From: Sulfodiicoccus acidiphilus
Lineage (GTDB): Archaea; Thermoproteota; Thermoprotei_A; Sulfolobales; Sulfolobaceae
Assembly: GCF_003967175.1 (NCBI RefSeq)
Contig: NZ_AP018553.1
Location: 248,001 to 312,000 of the forward strand
Reading direction: 5' to 3'
DNA length: 64,000 nt
The notes beneath the pieces were generated by a model that worked only from the letters and a program-made list of their open reading frames with translations, was not told the origin of the DNA and searched no databases. The translations under genes were made by a program, and so were the position numbers. Position 1 is the stretch's first letter, and every line of letters starts with the position of its first letter. Below are positions 37,152 to 44,566 of the stretch, piece by piece.

Positions 37152-37571
37152 GTGGAGAGATTCAGGTTCTTTGATCACACGGCCGATGTGGGAGTGGAGG
37201 CCTATGGCTCTACACTCCCTCAGGCTTTCGAGAACGCTGGTGCTGCCCTGTTCGAACTCATAACCGATACCTCAAAGGTGAGGCCCGCATTAAATCGGGA
37301 GATAGAGGTTGAAGGTGAAGATCTGGCAAACCTGCTTTACAGGTGGATTGAGTCCTTGGTTGTGATTCACGACTCTGAAAGGTTGGTTTTAAGTGAATTT
37401 CACGTTGACTTAGACGAGGCTAACCTAAGGTTGAAGGCTTTAGTGGCAGGGGAGAAGTTCAATCCCTCGGTTCATGAGCCGAGAATGGTAGTAAAGGCAA
37501 TGACTTACCATCTTCTCAATATCGAGAAGGAAGGACAACTCTACAAACTGACCTTCGTGGTCGATATCTGA
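37152..37571 (+). CDS. Archease
   Basis: Encodes 139 residues. The start FRFFDHTADVGVEAYG, the LLYRWIESLVVIHDSE segment and the late KAMTYHLLNIEKEG contain the conserved acidic and histidine residues of archease, which accelerates the RtcB RNA ligase. RtcB seals tRNA and mRNA exons after BHB intron removal, fitting the intron-bearing tRNA-Phe and cbf5 nearby. It begins after a GGAGGTGAATCC element and converges with the next gene by 31 bases. Confidence 0.95.
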   Translation: MERFRFFDHTADVGVEAYGSTLPQAFENAGAALFELITDTSKVRPALNREIEVEGEDLANLLYRWIESLVVIHDSERLVLSEFHVDLDEANLRLKALVAGEKFNPSVHEPRMVVKAMTYHLLNIEKEGQLYKLTFVVDI

Positions 37572-38071
37572 AGTCCACTCCTACAACGTGGACAAGGTTC
37601 TTCAGGGAGGCCATCAAGGTCATTAACTGTTCGTATCTCGGAGAAGAGACACTTTCCCCCTCCTTCGTGAGTTATTCCTTGAGATCTACCCCAGCTATTG
37701 AGCACAAGCTTCTTCACCCTCTTAACATAGAGGGAGACGTCTCTGTTGTCCAATCTTGCCGTGAAATTAAGTGAAACTCCTCTTGATGCCATGCTTAGGA
37801 TGTACTCGTATCCCCCTAAGTAGGCATCTACTTCTGCTATTCCCGCGGTTGAGTCATAGCCACCTGCCAGGATTTCGGAGCATTGCGTCCTGAACCACCT
37901 AAACATGGTCTCGGCGTTGAACTGGACTCTCTCCCAGTCTAGCGATCCGATGTGAGGGCCAATGGGCTGGAGCACAATATCTACATCGATCCCCATGGAC
38001 TCGAAGGATTCCTGCACAGCGCGTAGGATCAACTGATCTTGTCTAGTTAATTGGACTATTGCTAGGTTCAC
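37541..38071 (-). CDS. Archaemetzincin-like protein lacking the zinc motif
   Basis: Encodes 176 residues. The N-terminal and middle parts follow archaemetzincin: a basic strand start, RTQCSEILAGGYDSTAGIAE, DAYLGGYEYILSMASRGVS, TARLDNR, and the end PCPRCRSGLQ with its cysteines. Where active members have HExxHxxGxxHC, this protein reads VKKLVLNSWGRSQGITHEGG, so the catalytic zinc site is lost. It may be a pseudoenzyme or may have a new role. It converges with archease. Family call moderately sure; loss of the motif is directly visible. Confidence 0.65.
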   Translation of the reverse strand: MNLAIVQLTRQDQLILRAVQESFESMGIDVDIVLQPIGPHIGSLDWERVQFNAETMFRWFRTQCSEILAGGYDSTAGIAEVDAYLGGYEYILSMASRGVSLNFTARLDNRDVSLYVKRVKKLVLNSWGRSQGITHEGGGKCLFSEIRTVNDLDGLPEEPCPRCRSGLQISTTKVSL

Positions 38072-38163
38072 TGTGGGGGCCTCTGGAGACTCTATTTCAT
38101 CGACCCCTTAAAAGGGCTCTCCAAGAGTGTCGCCCGACCCCCATATTCGATTGAGAAAAAAGA

Positions 38164-38172
38164 CTTTAAAAG
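38164..38172 (+). promoter_or_regulatory. TATA box of tRNA-Phe
   Basis: CTTTAAAAG is centred 27 bases before the first base of the tRNA, the standard archaeal spacing. Confidence 0.65.
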
Positions 38173-38194
38173 TAAGGATGTGTAGTCGTTAAAC

Positions 38195-38282
38195 GCCGCC
38201 GTAGCTCAGCCCGGGAGAGCACCCGGCTGAAGTACCTCACGCGGATACCGGGTTGTCCGGGGTTCAAATCCCCGCGGCGGCA
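38195..38282 (+). tRNA. tRNA-Phe (GAA) with a 14-base intron
   Basis: The cloverleaf folds fully: acceptor GCCGCCG with CGGCGGC, D stem GCTC/GAGC, anticodon stem CCCGG/CCGGG, T stem CGGGG/CCCCG with loop TTCAAAT, and discriminator A. The anticodon GAA is at 38229-38231. A 14-base intron occupies 38233-38246 at the canonical position after base 37. It must be removed by the tRNA splicing endonuclease through a bulge-helix-bulge fold. CCA is not encoded completely. Confidence 0.95.
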
Positions 38283-38377
38283 CCTTCAATTCAATTGATC
38301 CTCGAATTACATAATTTGGTGAGCTCCTTGAGTTCTCCACGTGAATGATTCTCCTAAGACGGATCCGTAGCGAGAGA

Positions 38378-39409
38378 TTAGTTTCCTTTTCTAAACTTGG
38401 GATAAACCCCAGACTCCATGAATACTCTCTCAATTTTCGCCACGATCCCTTTTTCCATATACGATAACGTGTCTGAGTCCACCAAAGCTGTAGAGATGGC
38501 TATGAGTTCACCTTTGTTAGTGATAATCGCAACCCTTTCCCCTTCTAAGAACTTTTGATAGGCCAGCACTCCGGGTGCCATGAGTGGAGCACCGTGAGTC
38601 AGGGAGTCTACTGCACCGTTAGAGGCGATTATTTTCGGCATTCCACAGGTTCCGAACTCAGTTGGCGTAAGCATCCTTTTCAGCTCGTCTTCTCTCTCGC
38701 ACCTTCTCCAAAGGAAAATCGCCTCTGATAGTTGATGTAAAGTCACAGCATGTTTCTCATGGAATATACCGGATCTAGTCCTTCGTAGCTCTCTCATGTG
38801 AGCACCCACCCCCAATACGAGTCCCATATCGTGGCAAAGTTTCCTCATATACGTCCCAGCATCTGACGAAACTCTCATTAACACTAAACGATCTTTCGCA
38901 TCCAATAGTTCTATTTCCCTCACTTCCCTCACTCTAAGCCGTCTCTTCACAGAGGATCTAACGGGAGGCCTCTGATAGACCCTACCTCTAAACTCCTCTA
39001 AAACTTCTAATAACCTCTTTCTTTCTACCTGTCCGTGAAGCTGCATCAGGCAAATGTATTCCTTATCGTTGTTAGTCAAGAACACGTTAAGTTTAGTGGC
39101 GTTCTCTAGACTGATTGGGAGTACGCCGGACACTTTGGGATATCCCCGCCCTCAGGAGGGCTCTAGGGTTCCTCCATGCCCAGCCTTCTTCACTCCCAGT
39201 AACACTTTTATCCAATGCGCAACTTCGTGGCTCGTCGGCCCAGGCGGTTTATCTATGATCAAGATGGAGTTCTTTAGGGCCTCGCTAAGGGACCTCTCTT
39301 CCGGCCTTTTCCCGTAACTAGGTAACTCCTCCTCCTCCCTAGTCACTATCCAAGGGCTCCTGTTCCCACAAAAATCATCTATTTCCCTTATGAAGGGGCG
39401 AATCTCCAA
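38378..39409 (-). CDS. cbf5: tRNA/rRNA pseudouridine synthase Cbf5 (TruB family), intron-containing
   Basis: Two frames in the same phase are separated by one in-frame TGA. Exon 1 (from TTG at 39409) includes LIIDKPPGPTSHEVAHW and GVKKAGHGGTLEP. Exon 2 continues KVSGVLPISLENATKLN and ends with the PUA domain. The catalytic aspartate position of the GTLD motif is Glu in this exon, GTLEP, which is unusual since TruB enzymes need Asp there. The stop lies in an insertion of 18 or 21 bases at exactly the position where crenarchaeal cbf5 genes carry an mRNA intron. Spliced length is about 336 residues. Cbf5 is the catalytic subunit of H/ACA RNPs. It follows rpl14e. Confidence 0.92.
39137..39160 (-). 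other. Putative archaeal mRNA intron in cbf5
   Basis: Between the codons for TLEP and KVSG an in-frame insertion carries the TGA at 39152-39154. Ends are ambiguous because CCC occurs at both edges. Removing 21 bases gives TLEPKVSG, the family sequence. Removing 18 bases (39141-39158) would give one extra proline and fits a 4-bp inner helix TCCT/GGGA with CCC and TAT bulges. Splicing would use the tRNA endonuclease and RtcB. Confidence 0.75.
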
Positions 39410-39410
39410 C

Positions 39411-39701
39411 TCACATCACTGTTAGCTTAGGCTTCACCTTCTCCTTCATGAAGTCTAGCAGTCCAGCTTCCCTCAGTTTTCCTTCAACCTCCTCGTCTGT
39501 GGCTCCCTTTGAAATCTCCACTTTCTTGTCGGTGGGCTCTATGTGTGTCACGTTACTTCTCCTCCTTTTGACTCCAGAGACCTTACTAGGGCCTGTAACC
39601 AGCACGAAGTTTTCATCTACAATGTCGACTATGACGCATTTTGATCCAGCTTCTCTGCCCCTAGTCTTTACGCAGATTCTTCCAATTTCTATGGATGCCA
39701 T
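39411..39701 (-). CDS. rpl14e: Ribosomal protein eL14
   Basis: Encodes 96 residues from the ATG at 39701, with GAGGTGAGG just upstream. The KOW-like start IEIGRICVKTRGREAGSKCV and LVTGPSKVSGVKRRRSNVTH are diagnostic. It sits directly before cbf5 (one base between stop and next start). A TATA-like CTTTTTAAGG lies at about 39735-39745. Confidence 0.95.
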   Translation of the reverse strand: MASIEIGRICVKTRGREAGSKCVIVDIVDENFVLVTGPSKVSGVKRRRSNVTHIEPTDKKVEISKGATDEEVEGKLREAGLLDFMKEKVKPKLTVM

Positions 39702-39794
39702 TTTTATCCTCACCTCCCCACATTGCCATTCACCTTAAAAAGTTACAGGAATGGAAGGTGTGGACGCGCAAGACCTTTATTCTTCGTAGCCTTT

Positions 39795-39808
39795 AATTTA
39801 TTTAAAAA
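39795..39808 (+). promoter_or_regulatory. Strong AT box in the rpl14e-ced gap
   Basis: TTTAATTTATTTAAAAATA is the most AT-rich box of this region. In the plus direction it could drive a transcript starting near 39830 that covers the small frame at 39896-39994. Palindromic character leaves the strand uncertain. Confidence 0.35.
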
Positions 39809-39895
39809 TACTTCTGCTTCCCGTGGGAGCGGTCTTCCATCCCTTAAACCACATAGAGATAAAAAGGGGAACTAGAAATATCTTCTCGAGAGACA

Positions 39896-39994
39896 ATGGG
39901 AGGAAGACAAAGGACAACGCTATTCATGAACAAGGAAATAAAGAAAGAGAATATGAGAAGAAAGGCTGGGGCCACTACCGAGCAACAATCCTGA
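39896..39994 (+). CDS. Possible 32-residue basic protein
   Basis: An ATG frame of 32 codons gives a strongly basic peptide starting MGGRQRTTLF and containing NKEIKKENMRRKAG. It follows a strong AT box by about 90 bases and its end overlaps the convergent cedA2 by 20 bases. I recognise no family. It may be a real small protein or chance; a longer frame in another phase over the same stretch looks less protein-like. Confidence 0.3.
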   Translation: MGGRQRTTLFMNKEIKKENMRRKAGATTEQQS

Positions 39995-40118
39995 GAGCCA
40001 CAATTAGAATTAAACTAAGACACATGCCAACCACAATATCGAATGTGTTTTTGGTGTAAATGTACATCAGTCCAACGTTAAGTAGAACGAGCAGTGCTGC
40101 AAAGGACCAAGACTTCAA
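39975..40118 (-). CDS. cedA2: CedA2-like small two-helix membrane protein
   Basis: A 47-residue frame starting at TTG 40118, with GGTGA four bases upstream and nine bases after the cedA stop. It has two hydrophobic helices: about residues 4-21 (WSFAALLVLLNVGLMYIY) and 28-45 (IVVGMCLSLILIVALRIV). In Sulfolobales a small two-helix protein, CedA2, follows cedA and is part of the DNA importer. Assignment rests on size, topology and place in the operon. Confidence 0.7.
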   Translation of the reverse strand: MKSWSFAALLVLLNVGLMYIYTKNTFDIVVGMCLSLILIVALRIVAR

Positions 40119-40126
40119 GCTGTCAC

Positions 40127-40918
40127 CTATAGTATATCTATTGGGAAGGGTAACCTCGTCGAACTTCCGCCTAGAGCAGTGGAGAGGCCTGCTGAGAGTC
40201 CGGCTAATATGATAACGTACACCGCGGGGAGGAAGAGAGTGACACTTAATATATCAGGTATTACCGTCTGTGCCATTAAGTTCACGAAATTTAGGGGATC
40301 GTGGGTTTGGAGAAGTTGATTGAACGATGGAAGTGGAGATCCCAATATCCCCCCTATAAACTTAGGTAAGTAAGGAAGGCCGATGTAGAACACCGTCGAT
40401 GACGCAATGAGTCCAGACCCCACACTCCTACCAACCCTGAAAGGTATGGAGAACAGTGCAACTCCCAATGCAAGTAATATAGGGTAGTTTGACTCTATTA
40501 TCTCTCCAATTATCACCAAGGTTTCTATTGACGCAATGGTGCCTGTGAGTAGAGAGGAGAAAAAAGAGAGGGGAGCCAGCAATATATCTAAGGCTGGAGT
40601 TCCACCCAAAGAAACCAACGCATATATCGTCCTAATTGCGGCGAACACATTGAACTCCAAGTTCACGACTGAAGATGTCCAACCGAAGAAGTCAGACCAA
40701 GACGCACCGAGTTGAGACGCGATTTGATTTGAGAGAAAAACTATTCCAAGAAAGGAGTTAATAAGTACAGAGGCATATATCCCATCTGATATCAGCCTCG
40801 GAGCCCACCGCTTGAGTCCTTGAAGTGGAACTGGTAGAGCGTAGATTAATGCACCTATGAAGTAGGTGAGGATAGCCAACGAGTTAGCGTAAAATAAAAA
40901 CTGAAAAGAATTATACAT
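40127..40918 (-). CDS. cedA: CedA, polytopic membrane protein of the Ced DNA import system
   Basis: About 263 residues from the ATG at 40918, three bases after the cedA1 stop codon. It has around six or seven hydrophobic segments, including LFYANSLAILTYFIGALIY, SVLINSFLGIVFLSNQI, PILLALGVALFSIPF and VTLFLPAVYVIILAGLSAG. Topology, operon with a small two-helix protein on each side, and Sulfolobales context match CedA, which takes up chromosomal DNA after UV-induced cell aggregation. The longer open frame upstream (to 41116) overlaps cedA1 and is not used. Confidence 0.78.
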   Translation of the reverse strand: MYNSFQFLFYANSLAILTYFIGALIYALPVPLQGLKRWAPRLISDGIYASVLINSFLGIVFLSNQIASQLGASWSDFFGWTSSVVNLEFNVFAAIRTIYALVSLGGTPALDILLAPLSFFSSLLTGTIASIETLVIIGEIIESNYPILLALGVALFSIPFRVGRSVGSGLIASSTVFYIGLPYLPKFIGGILGSPLPSFNQLLQTHDPLNFVNLMAQTVIPDILSVTLFLPAVYVIILAGLSAGLSTALGGSSTRLPFPIDIL

Positions 40919-40920
40919 TT

Positions 40921-41142
40921 CTAGGCACCAGGAACCGTTATTTGAGAGGCGAAGTAGGTTATCGCTGCGAAGACTGTAGTACCTAGAGCTAACCAGAAGG
41001 CTGCCAGAATGACGTCTTCTATGATGCCCTGTCCTGCTCTCTTGACCCTGAATATGGGAAGTGGAGATCCCTTGAGGGCCCATCCAACCGCCCAGGCCAG
41101 TATGAAGAGACTCCAAGCCACCGTCGTTACATCTGTTGTCAT
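40921..41142 (-). CDS. cedA1: CedA1-like small membrane protein
   Basis: About 73 residues from the ATG at 41142. Two hydrophobic helices (VAWSLFILAWAVGWAL and VILAAFWLALGTTVFAAITY) flank a basic loop FRVKRAGQGIIEDV. This is the CedA1 plan, the small partner of CedA. An in-frame GTG further upstream would add a few residues; no clear ribosome binding site is seen. Confidence 0.72.
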   Translation of the reverse strand: MTTDVTTVAWSLFILAWAVGWALKGSPLPIFRVKRAGQGIIEDVILAAFWLALGTTVFAAITYFASQITVPGA

Positions 41143-41271
41143 CGAAGAGATTAACGAAGCTAGGGTCACACTCTCACGTTCTCCACTAACTCTAAAAGGT
41201 AAGCGAGAGTGTAGAGAAACTTTTATCTTAACGGGAGCTGGGGCGGAAGACTCCTCCCGTGGAATGGATAG

Positions 41272-41287
41272 CCTCCATTTAAATTCA
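41272..41287 (+). promoter_or_regulatory. AT-box promoter of RNA element C
   Basis: CCTCCATTTAAATTCA is identical, over 16 bases, to the block before RNA element B at 60831-60846. It precedes the structured element by about 15-25 bases. Confidence 0.5.
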
Positions 41288-41299
41288 ACCTCAAGGGAC

Positions 41300-41537
41300 T
41301 GTACCAACGATAGCCACAGACGGAGTGAACTTCGCCGAGAGGCGTCGAAGCGAGGGTCCTCGAAGTACGCCTACGCCCCATTCCACGGCCCTTCGTGGGC
41401 GCAAACGGATCTGAAGTGGGAATCAGAGTTCTGGGCTGGGACAGCCCTCGGCGCCTGTGTAGCACTCTACCCGTTGGGCGAGGTGAGGCGAAGAAGCAGA
41501 AAGCCCCGTCCACGAGGGCTGGATAAGTTCACGGGAG
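41300..41537 (+). ncRNA. RNA element C: IS605-right-end-like structured RNA
   Basis: Related to element D (735-956). It has the hairpin TTCGCCGAGAGGCGTCGAAG at 41331-41350, then TACGCCTACGCC, and the 3' end GTTGGGCGAGGTGAGGCGAA...GAAGCAGAAAGCC...GATAAGTTCAC, which is the classical right end of a Sulfolobales IS200/IS605 element. A promoter box lies directly before it and no transposase frame is present. The rest of the gap up to tRNA-Ser contains only the short right-end relic at 41700 and no gene. Confidence 0.5.
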
Positions 41538-41699
41538 TTCAAAGAGGAGAGGAATTCCCCTGGCAGGGATCGAGACATTTTGCATTGAGCTTAAGGGGAG
41601 TTTTAGTCCAAAGGGAATTTAGATCCTGACCCTTGTAGGTTGGAACACTAATGGATACCTCGTTAAACTTCTAATTACATGAGATATGCAACTCCGAAT

Positions 41700-41743
41700 C
41701 GATGAGGGGAACCCTCGCCCCTAAGGGCGGTGAGGAAGCCAGT
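41700..41743 (+). mobile_element. Right-end relic of an IS200/IS605-type element
   Basis: The sequence GGGGAACCCTCGCCCCTAAG, followed by GGCGGTGAGGAAGCCAG, is the terminal hairpin and end of an IS605-family right end, similar to the end of element B. No other part of the element remains upstream. Confidence 0.6.
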
Positions 41744-41996
41744 CCATTGCTTTACTGCTACTTCAACGAGCAACAGAATATGTTTTTAATTTCCATTTCG
41801 TTCAAACATTTTCTAGCCTTCCGGGCAAGAGAACTCGTGTTAAAATCTCAGCTGTCACGTCATTTACGCTGACTTTGAACCGGCCCGTGTTCTTGGTGGG
41901 AGGCTTATGGACGATTGATAGAACCTCATCTTGAGTAGAACTTCGTTTCAGAATACCTAAAATTTTAGAATATCTCGAGACACAACGAGTGATAAA

Positions 41997-42079
41997 CGCC
42001 GGGGGCGGGATTCGAACCCGCGCAGGGGTGTCCCTACTGGCTCTCAAGGCCAGCCCCTTAACCGCTCGGGCACCCCGGC
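41997..42079 (-). tRNA. tRNA-Ser (UGA)
   Basis: The minus strand folds with acceptor GCCGGGG/CCCCGGC, D arm, anticodon stem CTGGC/GCCAG with loop CTTGAGA (anticodon TGA), a long variable arm typical of serine, T stem with TTCGAAT, and discriminator G. A TATA box (CTATTATAAGG on the minus strand) lies at about 42097-42107. No intron. Confidence 0.95.
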
Positions 42080-42622
42080 TTAAGATATGTAGCCGTAGTT
42101 CCCTTATAATAGTTTTATCATGAACTGCCCGGTACTTACAGACGGTCTGTCCTTATCCTCTTATCTCCGTTATCCTGAACTGTATATGACGAACTGCAAT
42201 ATGAGAAGCACATTGAACTCTACGGAATTCGCTCCGGCCTCTAGGACCGCCCTAATCTCATTGTCCAGGATTTCTACTATGTAATAACTATTGTACATGA
42301 TTAATGTTGAAAATAATTCAAGTATATACAACTGTGTACAACAATCCTTACCTTCACTGGGGAACGCTCTGGTCTTTATTCAAATATCTTTAGAGTAGTT
42401 CTACTCACTCCTAAGGCCCTCGGCGCTTAAACTAGCCTCGGTTTGTCCGCTAGTTTCTTCAAGATCTGTGCTCCTATTCATCGCCCAGCCTTTCCACATT
42501 AACTAGCATGGCTACTTATGACACTTACAAGGAAGTGACGCTGTTCGGAAAATAAGGGCCATCGATCCATATCACACCTAGATGTAGAGAGCGTAACCCT
42601 CTTTCAACTCCATTACAAATGG
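42080..42622. other. Gap between two tRNA genes without a recognised gene
   Basis: Apart from the tRNA-Ser promoter and the 3' flank of tRNA-Gly, this stretch shows no convincing gene. A 42-codon minus-strand frame (42298-42170) beginning MYNSYYIVEI is present but unrecognised. The sequence is AT-richer than the flanking genes, as in decayed accessory DNA between tRNA genes, which are common integration sites. I see no attachment repeats. Confidence 0.4.
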
Positions 42623-42697
42623 TGCGACCGCCGGGATTTGAACCCGGGATTGCTGGCTTGGAAGGCCAGCGTCCTAACCAGGCTAGACGACGGCCGC
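42623..42697 (-). tRNA. tRNA-Gly (UCC)
   Basis: Minus-strand cloverleaf: acceptor GCGGCCG/CGGTCGC, anticodon stem CTGGC/GCCAG, loop CTTCCAA with anticodon TCC, T loop TTCAAAT, discriminator A followed by CCA in the genome. A TATA-like ACTTTATTATCC lies at about 42719-42730. No intron. Confidence 0.95.
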
Positions 42698-42770
42698 GTT
42701 TCTTTTTAGTGTATGGAGGATAATAAAGTTGAGAGCGTTGAAGGAGTGATGATCAGAGGGTCGCGCGACT

Positions 42771-43858
42771 TCATGAGCTGCGCTGGAAATGCTGACCTTC
42801 GATTATGGTGTAAAGGACCTTTCCTCCTCTTTTCACGATAGCCATATACTTATCCAATGACCTGTTTATCCCACTCACCTCTCCATCTATGATGACGAAA
42901 TTACCGCGGGCTCCCTCCTCTATAGGCTGCATTCCTAAAAACTCGTAAGCGTTGAGGGTTGCGGCTCCAATTATTTCCTTCGCATCGCTGAAAGAAGGAT
43001 CTTCGGCCCTCGCTATTAACGTCGCGGTCTCAAGTTCTCTCCACATGTCCGGTGATACAAGCCCACCGTTGTCAGTCCCTAAAAGCAATCTCACTCCCTT
43101 CTTCAGGGCAGTCGCTACTCGTGGTATTCCCACGGAGAACCATAGGTTGCTCCTGGGGCACATTACTAGAGGTATTTTCAATCTTCCTATCTCCTCTAGC
43201 TCCTTCATAGATAGGCGAGTTCCGTGAACCAGGAGAGTTGGGGATAGCCTTAGGAGCCTTTCTAGGTCCCCTTCCAGTCCTTGCTTCAGGGTCTCGGAGA
43301 CGTGTGCTGCCCTCATTTTCCCCTGGAAGATTTTCTTAACCAACTCTAGCGTCTCATCGTCGTAATACGACGCACTGGGAACCCCTATCCCGTCTGCCAC
43401 CTCCCTCAACTTCCTCAACTTGTCCTCTGTAGGCTTTTTCTCGTCAGTCCTACCTAGAATCACGTATCTGCCTGGATACTCTCTTCTAGCCTTCGAGGCC
43501 CTCTCCACCCCGTAAATGTCCTCCTCTCTGAAATCGATCACACCTGCTATTCCGAGTTCCGCCGAAGTCCTCAAGAAGTCCCTAATACCGTCGGTTGAGT
43601 CAACTTCCCTGAATAATCTGTACTTTAAGCTGTCTGGATCTCCAACAACCTCCTTTATGGGTTTGTCTCCTCCGTACTCAGGCCTAACGTAGTCGGCGGT
43701 ATGGGCGTGTGAGTTGATTAAAGCAGGAACAGCCACTCCCCCTCTGAACTCCTCCCCTCCACTCACGAAACCAGGCCCAATGTGAGAGAGCTCTCCACTT
43801 TCAGAGACCTCTATGTGAACTCCTTGAACGAAGGTTAGCTCACGACCTAGGAGCGCAC
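42771..43858 (-). CDS. Amidohydrolase-superfamily deaminase in the riboflavin operon
   Basis: A metal-dependent hydrolase of about 360 residues in the cytosine/guanine deaminase group (ATZ/TRZ type). Metal ligands are visible: PALINSHAHTADY (HxH), MRAAHVSE, LLVHGTRLS and LLLGTDNGG (Asp). The C-terminal beta segment GARGNFVIIDGEVSGI completes the fold. The first normal start (GTG 43766) would lose the N-terminal beta-sandwich, which is clearly encoded upstream as GRELTFVQGVHIEVSESGEL, but no ATG, GTG or TTG exists in frame. The coordinate 43858 is a placeholder. It directly follows arfA, so it may serve as the missing pyrimidine deaminase of archaeal riboflavin synthesis. Confidence 0.72.
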
Positions 43859-43861
43859 TTC

Positions 43862-44566
43862 CTAAGTTGATGAGCCTACTACCACCCAGTTGTCCTCACG
43901 CTTCTTCCTTATTCTGTTCAGGGCTTCTGTGGCCCTAGCGGCTGCCTCCTTGGGGTTCTTTCCCTTTCCTACCCCCGCTTTTAGCTTATCGCCGAAGCCG
44001 TTCAACACATCCTTAACCTCCTGCAGAGTCGATGGGTCGATTAGTGCCACCATGTTGTCTCCCCCCATATACTGCGCCACCGCCCCTAATTTCATCAGTT
44101 CCTTTGAGAGCTTTAAGAAGACCTCGTTTACCCACACGGCCCTCTCGTACAGCGATAACCTGTTCCTTGAAAATCCATTGACGTCGAAGTGTGCAATCCA
44201 CACCTCTCCCTCCTTAGAATCGACTTCATCGTCGAACTCACCTGGTTTCATGTTGTTGGCGCACTCTGAGGCTTGACGTTGGGCCTCTAAGGGAGTTCTG
44301 CCAGACCTCACGCAGCCCGACGGAAGGACAGGTGCCACCTTTATTGCTTCCTGAAATATCCTCCTAGCCCCTCCCGCTTTAATCCCAATAGTTGGGACCA
44401 AGAACGCATCGAATGTAGTCATAAAGGGTATTGTTCCCTGCCTATCTGCCTCCTTTGTTATGCCTAAGGCCAGTCTAAACTGTGCCTCCTGTATTCTCCA
44501 TTCTCTATCATCACCTAGGATCTCCGTCCACTCTCTGTACCCAGAAAGTCTCACCGCCATCATCAT
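43862..44566 (-). CDS. arfA: GTP cyclohydrolase III (FAPy-forming)
   Basis: Encodes 234 residues. This archaeal enzyme opens GTP to the formamidopyrimidine intermediate, the first step of riboflavin and F420 precursor synthesis. The duplicated palm-like fold is visible, with the metal-binding HFDVNGFS and the [12 protein letters not shown] motif (GGDN), and [12 protein letters not shown] between. Start ATG triplets overlap the ribH stop as ATGATGATG. Fourth gene of the rib operon. Confidence 0.93.
   Translation of the reverse strand: MMMAVRLSGYREWTEILGDDREWRIQEAQFRLALGITKEADRQGTIPFMTTFDAFLVPTIGIKAGGARRIFQEAIKVAPVLPSGCVRSGRTPLEAQRQASECANNMKPGEFDDEVDSKEGEVWIAHFDVNGFSRNRLSLYERAVWVNEVFLKLSKELMKLGAVAQYMGGDNMVALIDPSTLQEVKDVLNGFGDKLKAGVGKGKNPKEAAARATEALNRIRKKREDNWVVVGSST

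Noticed and set aside
39823-40059. 78-codon plus-strand gene
   Set aside because: It runs through cedA2 in antisense, has no ribosome binding site and its composition is unlike neighbouring proteins.
40919-41116. Longer CedA N-terminus
   Set aside because: The extension overlaps cedA1 in a different frame and is rich in Arg, His and Gly, unlike a membrane protein start.
41802-42047. Minus-strand coding frame over tRNA-Ser
   Set aside because: Half of it is the tRNA itself; the rest has no recognisable protein features.
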